A stretch of DNA of 64,000 bases from Marasmius tenuissimus (taxonomy: Eukaryota > Basidiomycota > Agaricomycetes > Agaricales > Marasmiaceae), in contig JAQOTA010000033.1 of the NCBI GenBank assembly GCA_029532415.1, forward strand, positions 186,001 through 250,000, written 5' to 3'. Under the pieces are notes generated by a model. The model was not told the DNA's origin and did no database searches. It was given only the letters and a program-made list of their open reading frames with translations. The position numbers and the translations under genes are program-made. Below, one piece after another: positions 42,079 to 52,017 of this stretch (positions are counted from its first letter, which is position 1; the number at the start of each line of letters is the position of its first letter).

Positions 42079-43946
42079 ATGATGAACTCGCCTGAGCAGC
42101 AGTATGAACCTGAGAAGGTTCTTTTCAGTGAGGGAGGAGCTACCCGAACTGAAGAAACCCGTTCAAAAACTGATGCTGAAGTTGCCGAGTGGAACTTTCA
42201 CTCACACTATCACCAAGTTGTCCATCGGGACAAAAAATGCACGATCTGCAGAGCGTTTTTACGACACTGTGGTGACGGCATAATAGACTCACCTGAGTCC
42301 TATCACAAAGCCTCTGCCGAAAGGAAGAGGTTCTTTGCACATAACCCTGAGCTACAGTCCAAGACAAATGAATTGGAAGCTCACCTCGAAACCAAACAGG
42401 CTGAGTACGTTGCTGTCTGGCACCAGTACAAAGCCAAATGCCGTGACCTTGAGGATCTCAAGCGTAAATATAGGCATCTCCTCACCGATTTTGATGACAC
42501 CAAGACGGAGCTTGGCCGGGTTCAGGAAGAACTTCGGAAAATCACTGAAGACTCCGAACACCAGAGATCCGGGAAGAGACGTCGGATTGATTCAACCGTG
42601 GATTCATCCACTGCCCCAGCTGCAATAGTGGTTGATGACAAGGATACTTCTGCACAAGTAGTATCTGCTACTCCAGCCGTGTTCTCGAAAGAGAATCCAC
42701 CTTGGGATGACGGCCTATACCGTGCCGGCAAAGATTTCGACATCACCCATTCTGCATATGAACAGGGTCAAACAATTCCCACCATTGGGGTTAACGGGAA
42801 ACCGTTACCTCAGCAATGGTCCCTCCCTACTACGAAAGCCGAAGTTGAGCAATACTACGTTAGACTCAAGAACTCGGCAGAGAAGGGAAAGGGAAGTTAC
42901 TCACTTTGGGTATTCCTCAATAGACTGGTGAAAGCCGCCAAGGCTATTCCCGAAAGTCAACGGGACGAGGCACAAGTGAGCTCATCCGAGCTCACTATAT
43001 TCCCGAATTTGTCGCCGAACGGTGGAGCTCTAGAACTGGTAAGCCCAGTGAGCCCAATCAGATGCCGAAAGCTGATGTCCCTGCGCCAGGAACGTCCTCA
43101 CTGTCCAAGGCAGCCGGTCCCGTACCTGCGAAAGGTCCGAAACCACTTTCCCAACCGCCCAAACACTCACCTGTGTCATCCTATGCCGCTTTGGGTATAT
43201 CTGCTACTGCTGGTGGTAAGACCCCTGTAGGGATTAAATCTCTCGGTGACGGATCAATTTCGATGAGAAGTGTGCGCGGGCTTCACCTTTTCTATCAATA
43301 TTCGCCAATCCACAAGTCGGGCATGCCAGCTCAACTGCGGTATAAATACCACTTCACATTTGCGGAGTTAGCACTCACCAGAGACGTGTACCGCAATTAT
43401 ATTGCTCAGAACCCTTTACCCAACTCGGTTCCAGCTACGCCTACCCCTCATCCCGGCGAATTCAACAATATCACATCCGAGTCCCTCGCTGAATTCCTGC
43501 GAAATCAAGGAGTCAGTGTCGAGAAACTCGAGGATGCGGCTTACTATACCGCATTATGGTTGTTTTCTATTGAACCCAGCAACGTTCATGCTGTACATGA
43601 ACGTAACCAACTCCGAGCTCGGGTTCTTCCATCCCTCACTACTCATGGCCTTCCCGTTGGTTTGGATGACGATATCTACCATCCTGATGGATGTATTGAA
43701 AAACGTCCACCAACCGTTATCACCGACATACCTGGTACTGCGCAAGTCCCCGGAATCCCTTCATCCAATTCAATCTCCCCTATTCCTTCTTCCCCAGCTG
43801 TATTGGTCGAACCTGCGCCAGATTCAGCTACCAATACCTCACCACCACTCCCAGTCTCAACCGATGCAGACGCTACGATGACCGATTCAACTGCTGTTGA
43901 AGAAAATATCGTGGACCAACCTCAAACTAATGAGACGGCAACTTGA
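42079..43946 (+). pseudogene. Extra 3' gene of the gypsy element (frameshifted)
   Basis: Between integrase and the 3' LTR lies a gene of about 620 codons in two overlapping frames, 42079-43230 and 43062-43946. Upstream of the second ATG, frame 2 stays protein-like (HYIPEFVAERWSSRTGKP), and frame 1 is protein-like up to about 42970, so one frameshift near 42975-42990 probably split a single gene. The N-terminal part has a CTICRAFLRHCGDG cysteine cluster followed by a long charged coiled-coil and a basic KRRR patch. The C-terminal half is proline/serine-rich around a core GLHLFYQYSPIHKSG. I see no signal peptide or membrane anchor, so it is not an obvious envelope gene. Function unknown. Confidence 0.6.
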
Positions 43947-43980
43947 AGATGTTCGATTGAACCTCGTGGTTCAATCTGGT

Positions 43981-43989
43981 GGGGGAGGG
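43981..43989 (+). promoter_or_regulatory. Polypurine tract of the gypsy element
   Basis: GGGGGAGGG lies directly before the 3' LTR (TGTAACGCCC), where plus-strand DNA synthesis would be primed. Confidence 0.75.
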
Positions 43990-44212
43990 TGTAACGCCCA
44001 TGGTCATGACGTCATTAAGTAGCGCAAAAGTTAGAATTCCCCGTGACTTAATTACATCATCAATTCCAATCTGTATATAAAGTGCGCACGCGCGAGTAGT
44101 TACTTAGCTTCTACCTTCACCCTGTACTGTACCCTTGGTTTAAAATCCTTGTCGTGTTCAGTTGGGTGATCCTGAGGCTCGGACGTTAGTCCAATTATTA
44201 TTAACCGTCATA
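43990..44212 (+). repeat. 3' LTR of the gypsy element
   Basis: 223 bp, six differences from the 5' LTR by eye. It ends at CGTCATA and is followed by the CTGTA target duplication. Confidence 0.88.
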
Positions 44213-44217
44213 CTGTA

Positions 44218-45503
44218 CTTGTAAAATCACATCGAAGAAGCACCCACCCATATATGCTATAAGGTGTAGAATCAATGAGTTGCACAGATCATTGGTGCAG
44301 CTCATAGCACTTGCCACTGATATATCATCGTAACCCACCAGCATAATTCTCGCCATTCCCATCAAGAACGAGCTATCTCGCCATCCTGACTACAAAGAGA
44401 CATCAAGCAAACAATCGAGCTTTGTTAATCTGAGTGACAGCTGAAGTCAGGGGTCCTGGTACGTTATCAAAGCCTTTTGTCTGCGAGTGCCGAGGCTGAA
44501 CGTTGAATAATTGAAGGCTATTACTTCCAGGCCACCTACCTCTTCGGAAATACCCTCCAATAATAACATTATATACATAACCAGTTCGCCAGTTGACCAG
44601 AATCTCACATCAACGACAAGGAAGAATAGGCGGTTTCACGGGGAGATTTCGAAGGCAAATCAACTTTATCGAGGGAAAAGGGTACGTAAACCCTCTATTA
44701 CCTTAGAACCGATTGTTTATCTGGTGTGTTTTGACCAGGGTCACCTAGGGTAACGTCAAACAGCAGGGCGTGCACCTCACGAGAGCATGATGAAGGTCCA
44801 TGCACCATTGACGTCGTCGACGTCATGATGAACACGGTAGGCTGAGATTACTGGTTATAGGCAAGGGAAAGAGGGTGCACGGACCACCCTCAAAACGTAT
44901 AAATACCCGGTCGTCTCCCAAGTATATTTCCCCATCCCCACGCCCATCTCCTCCAGTCCCCTCCTCAGGCCTTTTCACACCAGATGTCAGCAACACAACA
45001 CTATGTCCGAGGTATGTCTTAGTCCCTCCCTCTTTTTGACGAATTACTGACAATGGTGACCATTTCTGCGCATAGTGACGCCATTGGCCAACAATGCCAG
45101 CCGAAGTAGTAGCGTAGTGAACGCCGAGCCGTGGTGACGGAGTCAGGACTCTGGATCGAGAATTGGGTACGTTGAGTGGATTGTAAGATCATTAGACCGT
45201 ATGTATCTGTAGGTAGTTCTAGTCGAAAGTAGTGATAGTTTATGTCCTAACTAGTGCGTGGTATGAATGAATATTACTTTTTTTTCTACTTTGTTTCGTG
45301 GTGTGCTCATGCGCGGATATGAGAACAACTAAACTCATGGAGACTCAGGAGTGCTGTAAGAGTCACAGTGCTTACGAGCACACACAAGAAAAAAGGTGTC
45401 CCGTATGCGCTTGTGAGCAGCCCCGAGGCTCACGGTGCTCATGACCGCTCACGAGCGATTTTGGCGCTCATGAGCGGTCAGAAACAGCCGACATTTGTTC
45501 TGG
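44218..45503. other. Right arm of the composite insertion
   Basis: No confident gene. A TATAAATA (44899) with a pyrimidine-rich leader and an ATG near 44985, followed by a GTATGT donor, looks like a promoter and first exon, but the conceptual product is under 30 codons. Repeated words of the GAGCGCTCATGAGC type fill 45305-45490. Confidence 0.35.
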
Positions 45504-45903
45504 TGAAGATATTGGCCGTGTCATGGAGCACCTAAAGGTCTGAAGGACTATTCTTGGTGCGCGTCTGACCTCCTGGACTGACTATTCAAAGATCTGGATC
45601 CTCCCACCAGGCATACACTTTGTATCTTCTCGAGCTTCACTGCCTTCTGGAGCATGAATCTTCCCCTGCGCTTCGAACTGCAATCTTGAACAATTATCTT
45701 GTCAAATTCGGCTTCTCATGCTACGAGCGCGATCTCTTGCAAGAACGCCATAACAGAAAACTCGAATCAATGGTTGAAAAGGCTGGCGGCGACTTTGATG
45801 GACAGTACTATCGGAATATCATTGCACCCAACATTGACAACTTCATCAAAACCGGAAAGAACTAGGAAACTGCATTTAACCTCAAGCATCGGTCTAGCAA
45901 TCA
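45504..45903 (+). pseudogene. DUF6589-type gene, fragment after the composite insertion
   Basis: It begins GRVMEHLK (45514), continues after a probable intron and a small deletion as SSHQAYTLYLLELHCLLEHE, then DLLQERHNRKLESMVEKAGG and APNIDNFIKTGKN. A TAG at 45863-45865 interrupts it; the frame then continues ETAFNLKHRSSNH up to the TA MITE. Confidence 0.75.
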
Positions 45904-45905
45904 TA

Positions 45906-46778
45906 CTGACCTATTTAACTCAATTCGTATGGGCTGTGACCAGTGACCATTTCATACGAATATGTGAATTCGTATGACCACCGTGTGACCTGTGACCATT
46001 TAGAGATATTCAGAACTCGAATGAACCCTCAAACCTTCTCAAGCACCCTCTTCTCAGAATTCAAATGTCCGTTAAGCTTTTGGGTGGCTATAACATTAAA
46101 CACAGTGTTCTCATCAGGAATATACTTAGAGGCAATTCCAATCTGGTCTTCCAGCGCAGTCCAGTCAGTAGGAAGATTTTTTCCGTTTCACCGCATGCCC
46201 ACCTGTTACTCACTATTGTCTACAATGATACTCCTCAATGTTCAAGAGCTGCTTGCAATACCCCTCGATCTCCACGAATACCTCCTCCCTAGCAATACAC
46301 AATGTCTGTTACCAGCTAATTCTCGTTCCGAGTCCCATATCATTGCCCGAGCTCGGGTACTGAGATTTGGGACCGAGAGCATCAGTCTGGAAGAGAATGA
46401 ACCCGTGGTTTTGGAAGGGAAAAATGAAAGGAGGACAAACCTAAAAAGATCCGGCGGCCATATATGTTGTATGTTGGCGCGGATCGGTGGAGGCACGCCG
46501 ATGATCAAGGTGAAAATCTTGCACTCAACAGCGACTCGCGAGGGGCTTGAGGCAGTACTGAAAGGGAAATCTCGGTGGAAGAAGTGATGTAGTTTGGCGT
46601 ACATAGGTAGATTAGAGCTGCAAAGAACGGTAGTGATGAGAAACTGACATATGTAATTTTTGGTCACATATCGGCCCAATTCGTATGAACCCCCTGTGAC
46701 CCTGTGACCACACGAAAATTATTCGTAAAATTTGAGGCCTGTGACCTGTGACCAAACGAATTGAGTGAAATAGGTCAG
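45906..46778. mobile_element. TA-flanked DNA element in the DUF6589-type gene
   Basis: An 873-bp element with terminal inverted repeats beginning CTGACCTATTT (left) and its complement AAATAGGTCAG (right), extending through an ACTCAATTCGT block, and flanked by TA at 45904-45905 and 46779-46780. Removing it with one TA joins NH to TSPITSPEIRILL in frame. Direct and inverted GTGACC/GGTCAC words lie near both ends. A 214-codon plus-strand frame crosses it (45943-46587) but shows no transposase motif. Confidence 0.75.
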
Positions 46779-46780
46779 TA

Positions 46781-47322
46781 CCTCTCCTATAACGTCTCCC
46801 GAAATCCGCATTCTACTAGCGGAGATAAAACTCAACGAACTCCATCTCTTTCGTTCTACCCGCACCTACCCTGGCCACATAGCTGTTGATCTCTTTGCTA
46901 TGGGATATCATCGACTTGGGAGTGAAGGAAAGCTCAAGACACTACTCAAGAAGCTGTCAGCACGTGCTAAATTCATCAGCGAAGTCGAGAAAGAGAAGAA
47001 ACGGATTGCCAGTGGTAGTATCAACAATAAAACGAATATATCAAGTGGCAGCAACCAGGCGATCAGGAATGTAGATACGGACAGCGACTCGACCGATAAT
47101 GACTACGATGCATCAAGCGAGGGCGAAGGTGACTCGGACAGTGAGGACTCGGATGATGACTTGGAAGGGGAGGCTATCTCGGAGGATTTGCAGCGAGAAC
47201 GTGCCAGCGAGGATACAATTGGGGGGAGTGATGAAGAGAGTGAGGTGGATGTCGAGAGCGCAGCTGTGATACCTGCAAGCAACAGTGAATACTCCGCTTC
47301 GGGGGAGTCAGGATTTGATTAG
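46781..47322 (+). pseudogene. DUF6589-type gene, C-terminal fragment
   Basis: It reads SPEIRILLAEIKLNELHLFR, RTYPGHIAVDLFAMGYHRLG, EGKLKTLLKKL and a long acidic serine/aspartate tail, ending in TAG at 47320-47322. The tail is typical of the C-terminus of these proteins. The stop lies 10 bases from the stop of the convergent helicase pseudogene. Confidence 0.75.
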
Positions 47323-47332
47323 AATAGCATAC

Positions 47333-49525
47333 CTATCTGATCCGTTTGGTTCTCTGCGGTCCAAATGAGGCGCTATACTCGGCCACGCTCTGCTGAGCTT
47401 CCCTCGGCTTTCTTGGTTTCGGTGGAGCTGGTTGTGCTGCTTGGTACACATGCAGCGAAGGTTGTAAATCCACAGAGGGTAACGGGGATGGGGATGGACC
47501 AGGTAGTTCTGCTGTGTCACAACTCATGCCTGAGTCGGAACTCTCATCGTCATCTGATTCCTTCGCAGTTCGCTTCCTCGCAGCTCTTTCTTTGCTCTCC
47601 TCTTTTCGGCGTTGGCGGATTGACCTTTGGAAGTCAGAGAGAAGGTCGTACTGCTGCTCCGACCTGCTAGACGTGTATTTCCATGAATGCTGATTGAGCA
47701 GCTGTACCAGCTCGGCATGTGACATGATGGTGAGGAAGGAATGGAGAATGTTGTCGATAATGTGGTCTAGGAGGAACCAAGAAATAGGATGATTAGAGAG
47801 ATAGCGGTCCTGGGGCTGGAACTCGCTTCGAACCATGGAGCGGAAGTCGATGAGCCACTTCCGCTGTTCTTGCTTTTCCTGTTTCCCAAGCTTGGTCTTT
47901 GATTTGCATTCAGACGGCTGCTTGTTAGAGGATGGAATGGACGGTTTCCAAGCAAGGGAAGGTGACGTAGGTAGTGAGATACCACTGTCTCTCTCGTAGC
48001 GAGTAGTACAGAGACTACAGAAATTGGCTCGCTCAGCCTCCTGACAGTCTAAGAGCGAGCTTCCAGGGTTCTGATAGTGTCGGTTCAGGAATCCAATGTA
48101 GCACGTTTCCTCGATCAAGAATCTTGCCTTTGACTCCTCCATCGGTAAGTTCGAGCCCTTTTTCTTCTTCTTCTTACCCTTGCTTACGATCTGCACAATG
48201 GTTGCCGGCTTGCCACCATCCAGTCCTGTAGTAAGAGATCAGTGGCGAGCAAGATTACCTTGAATACATGTAAGACTCACCCGTAACCAAGTCCTTCACG
48301 GCTTTCATCAGGCTTGGTGGTACAATAGCTATCCCGCGGCACACAACTTCCTCGATTCGCCCCGCCCGACGTTTTGCTTGCCAAAAGTCATCCACAGACG
48401 ACGGAAAATTCCAGGAGACACTGTCCAGTATCTTCCTACAATTTATTCCCATAGTGAACGCCACGGTGGCTATCAGAACCTGCAGCTCAGGGTCGCTATC
48501 CATGAGTTGGAACGATGTACAGTTGTAGTCGTCGGTACATAGGCTGTGGAACATACGGATGCGGCATAGCGGGCTGCAATCAGCGGGTATATGGTCCCAG
48601 AGGTACTGGTATATCTCGTACGCGATAGGTATTGTATTGACGTGAATGACGGTTTTTCGACCAGAGCAAAGGTATTCAAGGATCTGCGTGAATTTCGAGA
48701 GGGCAGGTACGTGCTGAACTGAGTCTACAATGACCTGCATGTTCACGCGCTCATTGGAGCACCGTACAAGATGGTACTGGTCATGTACGAGCCCCAGTGA
48801 TTGGCATACTGCGACTGTATTAGGACCTGGGGCGCAGGTAGCTGACAGGGCGACGACTGGAACACGGGGAGGGAGATGAGCTTGAGCAAAGGATCCGATG
48901 AGCTCAAAAGCCAGTCTGAAATCAACTCCCCATTTTTTTACGAGGTGTCGGCAAAAAGAATGAGGTTGGATGAAGTTGTTGGATGTTTGACTATGTTGCG
49001 CCAGTCCTGAGTATTCAGATGCTCCGGGTCAACACAGAGAAGGTTCCATTCGTTGCAGTCTATGATAAGATTCACAAGGTTCATCCTCTTCTTCCTAAAC
49101 CTGGTAATAGTTTCGTGGCAGTAGGAGAGTGCTTTCAAACCAAAGCTCTCAGCTTTGTGGACCTTTGGTGGGGAAAATTGGTAAGGAAAAACATAGTTAT
49201 AGGTTGATGTACGCACTATGCTGTTTGAAAGACCCTTCGTTGGCGTTACCACTATGCCCACCGCATTCTTTCAGGTTGGAATGTTTGGATAGAGTTCGGG
49301 GTTGGATTGAAGTTCTTGGTGTACGAGAAGTGGTATGATGAATAGAGCCGCCTTTCCACCACCAGTACCTGCAGATAAAATGACACTTTCCCTGTCCAAA
49401 ATTCGTGATATGGTTTCTAATTGATAGTCGAATAATCCTTGGGACCACTGAGGAATTCGATGAGCGACGACAGTTTTTATGGCTCCGAGGCCAGTTGAAT
49501 CAGACCAATTCGTGCTTGGAGGCAT
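47333..49525 (-). pseudogene. RecQ-like helicase of the agaricomycete multicopy family
   Basis: A superfamily 2 DNA helicase relative, about 620 codons, minus strand, ATG at 49525. The order is QLETISRILDRESVILSAGTGGGKAALF (Q and Walker A region), IVVTPTKGLSNSI (motif Ia), CVDPEHL, FRLAFELIGSFA, ALSATCAPG (motif III), GRKTVIHVNTIPIAYE (motif IV), VLIATVAFTMGINCR (motif V), QAKRRAGR (motif VI), then a cysteine cluster (DCQEAERANFCSLC) and a basic C-terminus. Three defects are visible. A TGA (49271-49273) stands where CGA is likely. The Walker A threonine/serine is alanine (GGGKA). Near 48941-48952 a deletion removes the DExH box and shifts the frame between LILFAD and LVKKWGVDFR. It is tail-to-tail with the DUF6589-type gene. 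Confidence 0.8.
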
Positions 49526-50534
49526 GAGAGGAAAGAAAATGTATTGAGTAGATAAAATATGAGAATTAGAGGCTGGATGTAGGGAGAACGGAAGAGGACA
49601 TGTTGACGGAGGAGGGGACAGATGACGGAGCAACGGTCACGGATTTGCTGGCGCTCGGCGTCGGAGACTCGGAGCTCGGAGATAGATCCAAAAAAGGCAA
49701 TCAGTCGCACCACGGGTGCTCGCCCTTCAAAACCATAAGACTACCAGGGAGCAAAAATTTCCCATCTCCTATCCGGAAGAGGAAAGCGAAACGATGCTAT
49801 TACACCTACTGAAGGATCTCACAAACATTTCTAAAGAAAAACCAGGGCTACTTACATTCTCAATCGGCATTAGAAGCATGAAGCCACGTCACAGGCTTCG
49901 GGATCATGACGAGCTCCAGTATGAGGGTATAGGAACAGAAGTAATGGTCGTGCCTTGAACAAGGGTATAATTGGAGAGATGACGACTGATAGGCACAACC
50001 TTGGAGCGATCTTGCCGAATTCTCTGACAAGCCAAGGACACGTTGCATCGGAGGATTCAGATGCTGTTTTTACTCAACGGCAAGGACCCTTCCTTTCTCT
50101 GTGTCTAGAATCACCATTGATGGATGACAGGGACGATTGATGAGGGCAAATCTTCCTATGCCACTGTCTTAGATGTGACTCCTGAATTGTTGAAACGAGT
50201 GGATTTTCACTGGGTGCAGGAACTCGTAAGTTTCAAGGAGAAATTAATAACTTATGTGAAAGCTTATTTAGGGAGAATTAAACATAAATTTTGTGGCCTA
50301 TGCAGGAAATATTCGACCCCAACTCAACCCATACAGGAGAGAAATGAGACAGAAATCCCAAATCTGGCATTTCTATAACATTTACCCCCATTTCCGGTAC
50401 TGAGTATCTCCTTCCTTTGTTCCGCGACTTGTCACTTGTGCTAAGATCTCCCCAAATAGATTTCAGCGTCAATCTCAAATACCCCTCGAAACTTGTGCAA
50501 TCCTGCACCCAGTGTTTGCCATCCCGCGTACAAT
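49526..50534. other. Spacer upstream of the helicase
   Basis: No gene is supported; only short overlapping frames occur. It should include the original helicase promoter. Confidence 0.35.
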
Positions 50535-50824
50535 GTATTTGATTTACCCACCGCGTCCTAGTAAATCTCGAATTGTTACCTCTTAGTGGTTTTCATTCTG
50601 CCACTAACGCTAGTAAAGGGCTCTTGTCTTACTGCGCGGGACCTATCCTATACTTCTTCTCACACTCCTGTGCTGATGGTACAGCATTTTCGGAAATGTT
50701 TGTCATGTGCGTTTTTTCAACGCGCAGTAAGACAAGAGCCCTTTACTAGCGTTAGTGGCAGAATGAAAACCACTAGGAGGTAACAACCCGAGATTTTCTA
50801 GGATGCGGTGGGTAAATTAAATAC
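50535..50824. repeat. Foldback (long inverted repeat) element
   Basis: Arms of about 100 bp (50535-50641 and 50729-50824) are inverted copies: GTATTTGATTTACCCACCGC at left pairs with its complement at right, through TAGTGG and AAAGGGCTCTTGTC. The spacer of about 87 bp is itself unusual: its segment 50681-50718 recurs inverted at 50878-50916 with one or two changes. Confidence 0.8.
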
Positions 50825-51054
50825 AGATACCAAATTCGGATTTTTCACTCGTGACTTTAGGATTTTAGAATTGCGAGGAAAAAAACGCACATGATAAACA
50901 TTTCCGAAAATGCTGTAAAGCCCAAGCGGCTATCAACGATGACATACATGCAGAGCTGCGGGTGCCGAGGATACCATGTTGAGCTCACGAAATTAGCTGT
51001 ACTGGGAGGATTTATGATGGGGAAGAACGGGTTGTTATATCCTCGAGCTGTGGA
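50825..51054. other. Spacer between foldback and palindromes
   Basis: It contains the inverted copy (50878-50916) of the foldback loop. No gene is supported. Confidence 0.4.
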
Positions 51055-51081
51055 GGGAGGGGAAACTAAGTTTCCCCTCCC
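51055..51081. repeat. 27-bp perfect palindrome
   Basis: GGGAGGGGAAACT, one central A, then the exact complement. It is separated by one base from the next palindrome. Confidence 0.9.
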
Positions 51082-51082
51082 T

Positions 51083-51145
51083 GTTAGAAAAAACTTCGAC
51101 TTATATAAGTTTCCGAAACTTATATAAGTCGAAGTTTTTTCTAAC
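51083..51145. repeat. 63-bp perfect palindrome
   Basis: Two exact 31-base inverted arms around a single C at 51114; the arms begin GTTAGAAAAAACTTCGAC and include TATATAAG. It ends 50 bases before the start codon at 51196, so it lies in that gene's promoter. Confidence 0.9.
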
Positions 51146-51195
51146 GCTGGTTTGCTTAACGTTGATACTCCCGACTCCCGAGACCTCACTAAATC

Positions 51196-52017
51196 ATGCC
51201 TACTTTCATAATGATCGGTACCCGCGGTGGGGGAGACAGCAGAAACAACACCCAATACACGGGCAACTTGAGATCTTGGAACGACAGGCTGGTGGCTCGC
51301 GGTGAGCTTGGAAAACGAGGAGTTCCCATCGGGTCGTCATACTGTGTGTTCTTCTCTCGATTTTCCTCTGTATGCTCTCATTCCAACCGATACTCTTTTC
51401 GCAGTTTTTGGAGTGGCGGGAACACTCCTTGTTCTGTCCTGTATAATCATTGCCATCACGATATGCTGCGTGGAACGAAGAAAAAGACGTGTTGAAGCAC
51501 GAGCATTGGCTCTACAGACGACTAAAGAAACCGAGTTAGATACACCAAAGCCAGTTTTATGGGAAGTTGGGTTGAGAAAGAGAGGTATCAGTGAGGTATC
51601 TTGGATCAACTTGAAGGTAGGTTTGCCCTTGATCCCTGGTGATGTTTTTGTTTTTCAAGACCCAGCCATTCTGTCCACCTTGCTCGTATCCCCCTTCTGT
51701 CTCGGCAATCGTTGACCGATATATTCTTACAGCCCGTATGTGCAAGTGTCGAAGGAATTTCAAAGCTAGAAAAAACTCCGAAGCAAGATTCACTCCGACA
51801 AACGCTGGCTTCGGCATCGTTGTCTTCTTCATCCGCGTCGTCCACGAGCTCGCAAGAAACTTCATCAGTCCACTGGGAGCAAAGAGCAAATGGGATAATA
51901 TCGGTGCTGATTACAATGCCATCGATTCCACTTGCCGAGCAGGATCTCGATCAAGATGACAGTTCAATGATGCGCAACCTTGAGTTTGGCAGTATAGTTA
52001 TCGAGGTTGTAGCTTAG
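51196..52017 (+). CDS. Single-pass membrane protein, 200 residues, unknown function
   Basis: Three exons, 51196-51301, 51405-51616 and 51733-52017, total 603 bases with GT-AG borders (GTGAGC/GCAG and GTAGGT/ACAG). Residues 1-35 are polar. Residues about 36-58 form one strong membrane helix (VFGVAGTLLVLSCIIIAITI) followed by CC and a basic stop-transfer patch (ERRKRRVEAR). The C-terminal 130 residues are serine-rich and acidic (SLSSSSASSTSSQETSS) and would lie in the cytosol. There is no signal peptide, so insertion by the helix itself is likely. The layout resembles small fungal sensor-like membrane proteins, but I recognise no family. Confidence 0.55.

Larger units (their letters stand above)
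25153..44212 (+). mobile_element. Ty3/gypsy chromovirus-type retrotransposon, interrupted by a copia
   Basis: Full-length LTR element of about 9.9 kb before the nested insertion. It has LTRs of 223 bp at each end, a 5-bp target duplication CTGTA (25148-25152 and 44213-44217), and the order gag, zinc knuckle, protease, RT, RNase H, integrase, chromodomain, then an extra 3' gene. The LTRs differ at six positions by eye, five of them transitions, so it is fairly young but older than the copia inside it. Four in-frame TGA codons, a frameshift and a changed RT active site make it non-autonomous. Confidence 0.9.
24706..45503. mobile_element. Composite insertion with degenerate TIR-like ends
   Basis: Sequence inserted in the DUF6589-type gene. 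The outer ends are inverted (CCAGAAAATGT at left; ACATTTGTTCTGG at right). About 440 bp at left and 1.3 kb at right, outside the gypsy element, contain repeated words of the GCTCATGAGC type (24780-24900 and 45305-45490). No clear target duplication or transposase was found, so the superfamily is open. On the right, TATAAATA near 44899 precedes a possible tiny spliced frame starting near 44985. Everything between 25153 and 44212 is a later gypsy insertion. Confidence 0.5.
17542..47322 (+). pseudogene. DUF6589-type gene, split by at least five insertions
   Basis: One ancestral gene of about 1,200 codons can be followed across nearly 30 kb. Its pieces are 17542-18513, 19646-20083, 20136-20958, 21470-21704, 24338-24705, 45504-45903 and 46781-47322. 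The order and wording of the motifs match the DUF6589 proteins common in Agaricomycetes: ISSWAAQLCM, NGYLSLPMGIQLF, DNVQEYCLVYEGG, a KVGTSGTA block, IDWVNYHDTQALY, LLGTNAEQEVE, TPELWHMKDKAL, DRTLANSILFKMQMGSWLLL, YLLELHCLLEHESSP, DLLQERHNRKLESM and the acidic tail. Excising the solo LTR, the hAT-like element and the TA MITE with one copy of each target duplication restores the frame exactly. The gene also has a TAG at 45863-45865 and a small deletion with frameshift near 45595, so it is dead. The family's function is unknown; its multicopy, mobile-looking distribution is my recollection, not a test. Confidence 0.75.

Noticed and set aside
42079..43946. Gypsy 3' gene as an envelope gene
   Set aside because: No signal peptide, membrane anchor or fusion-like segment can be seen; position alone is not enough.
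45943..46587. 214-codon frame inside the TA element as a transposase
   Set aside because: No DDE/D motif or DNA-binding domain is visible; left as unassigned within the element.
50535..51145. CRISPR-like or tandem repeat array
   Set aside because: The repeats are inverted, not direct with spacers, and the genome is eukaryotic.
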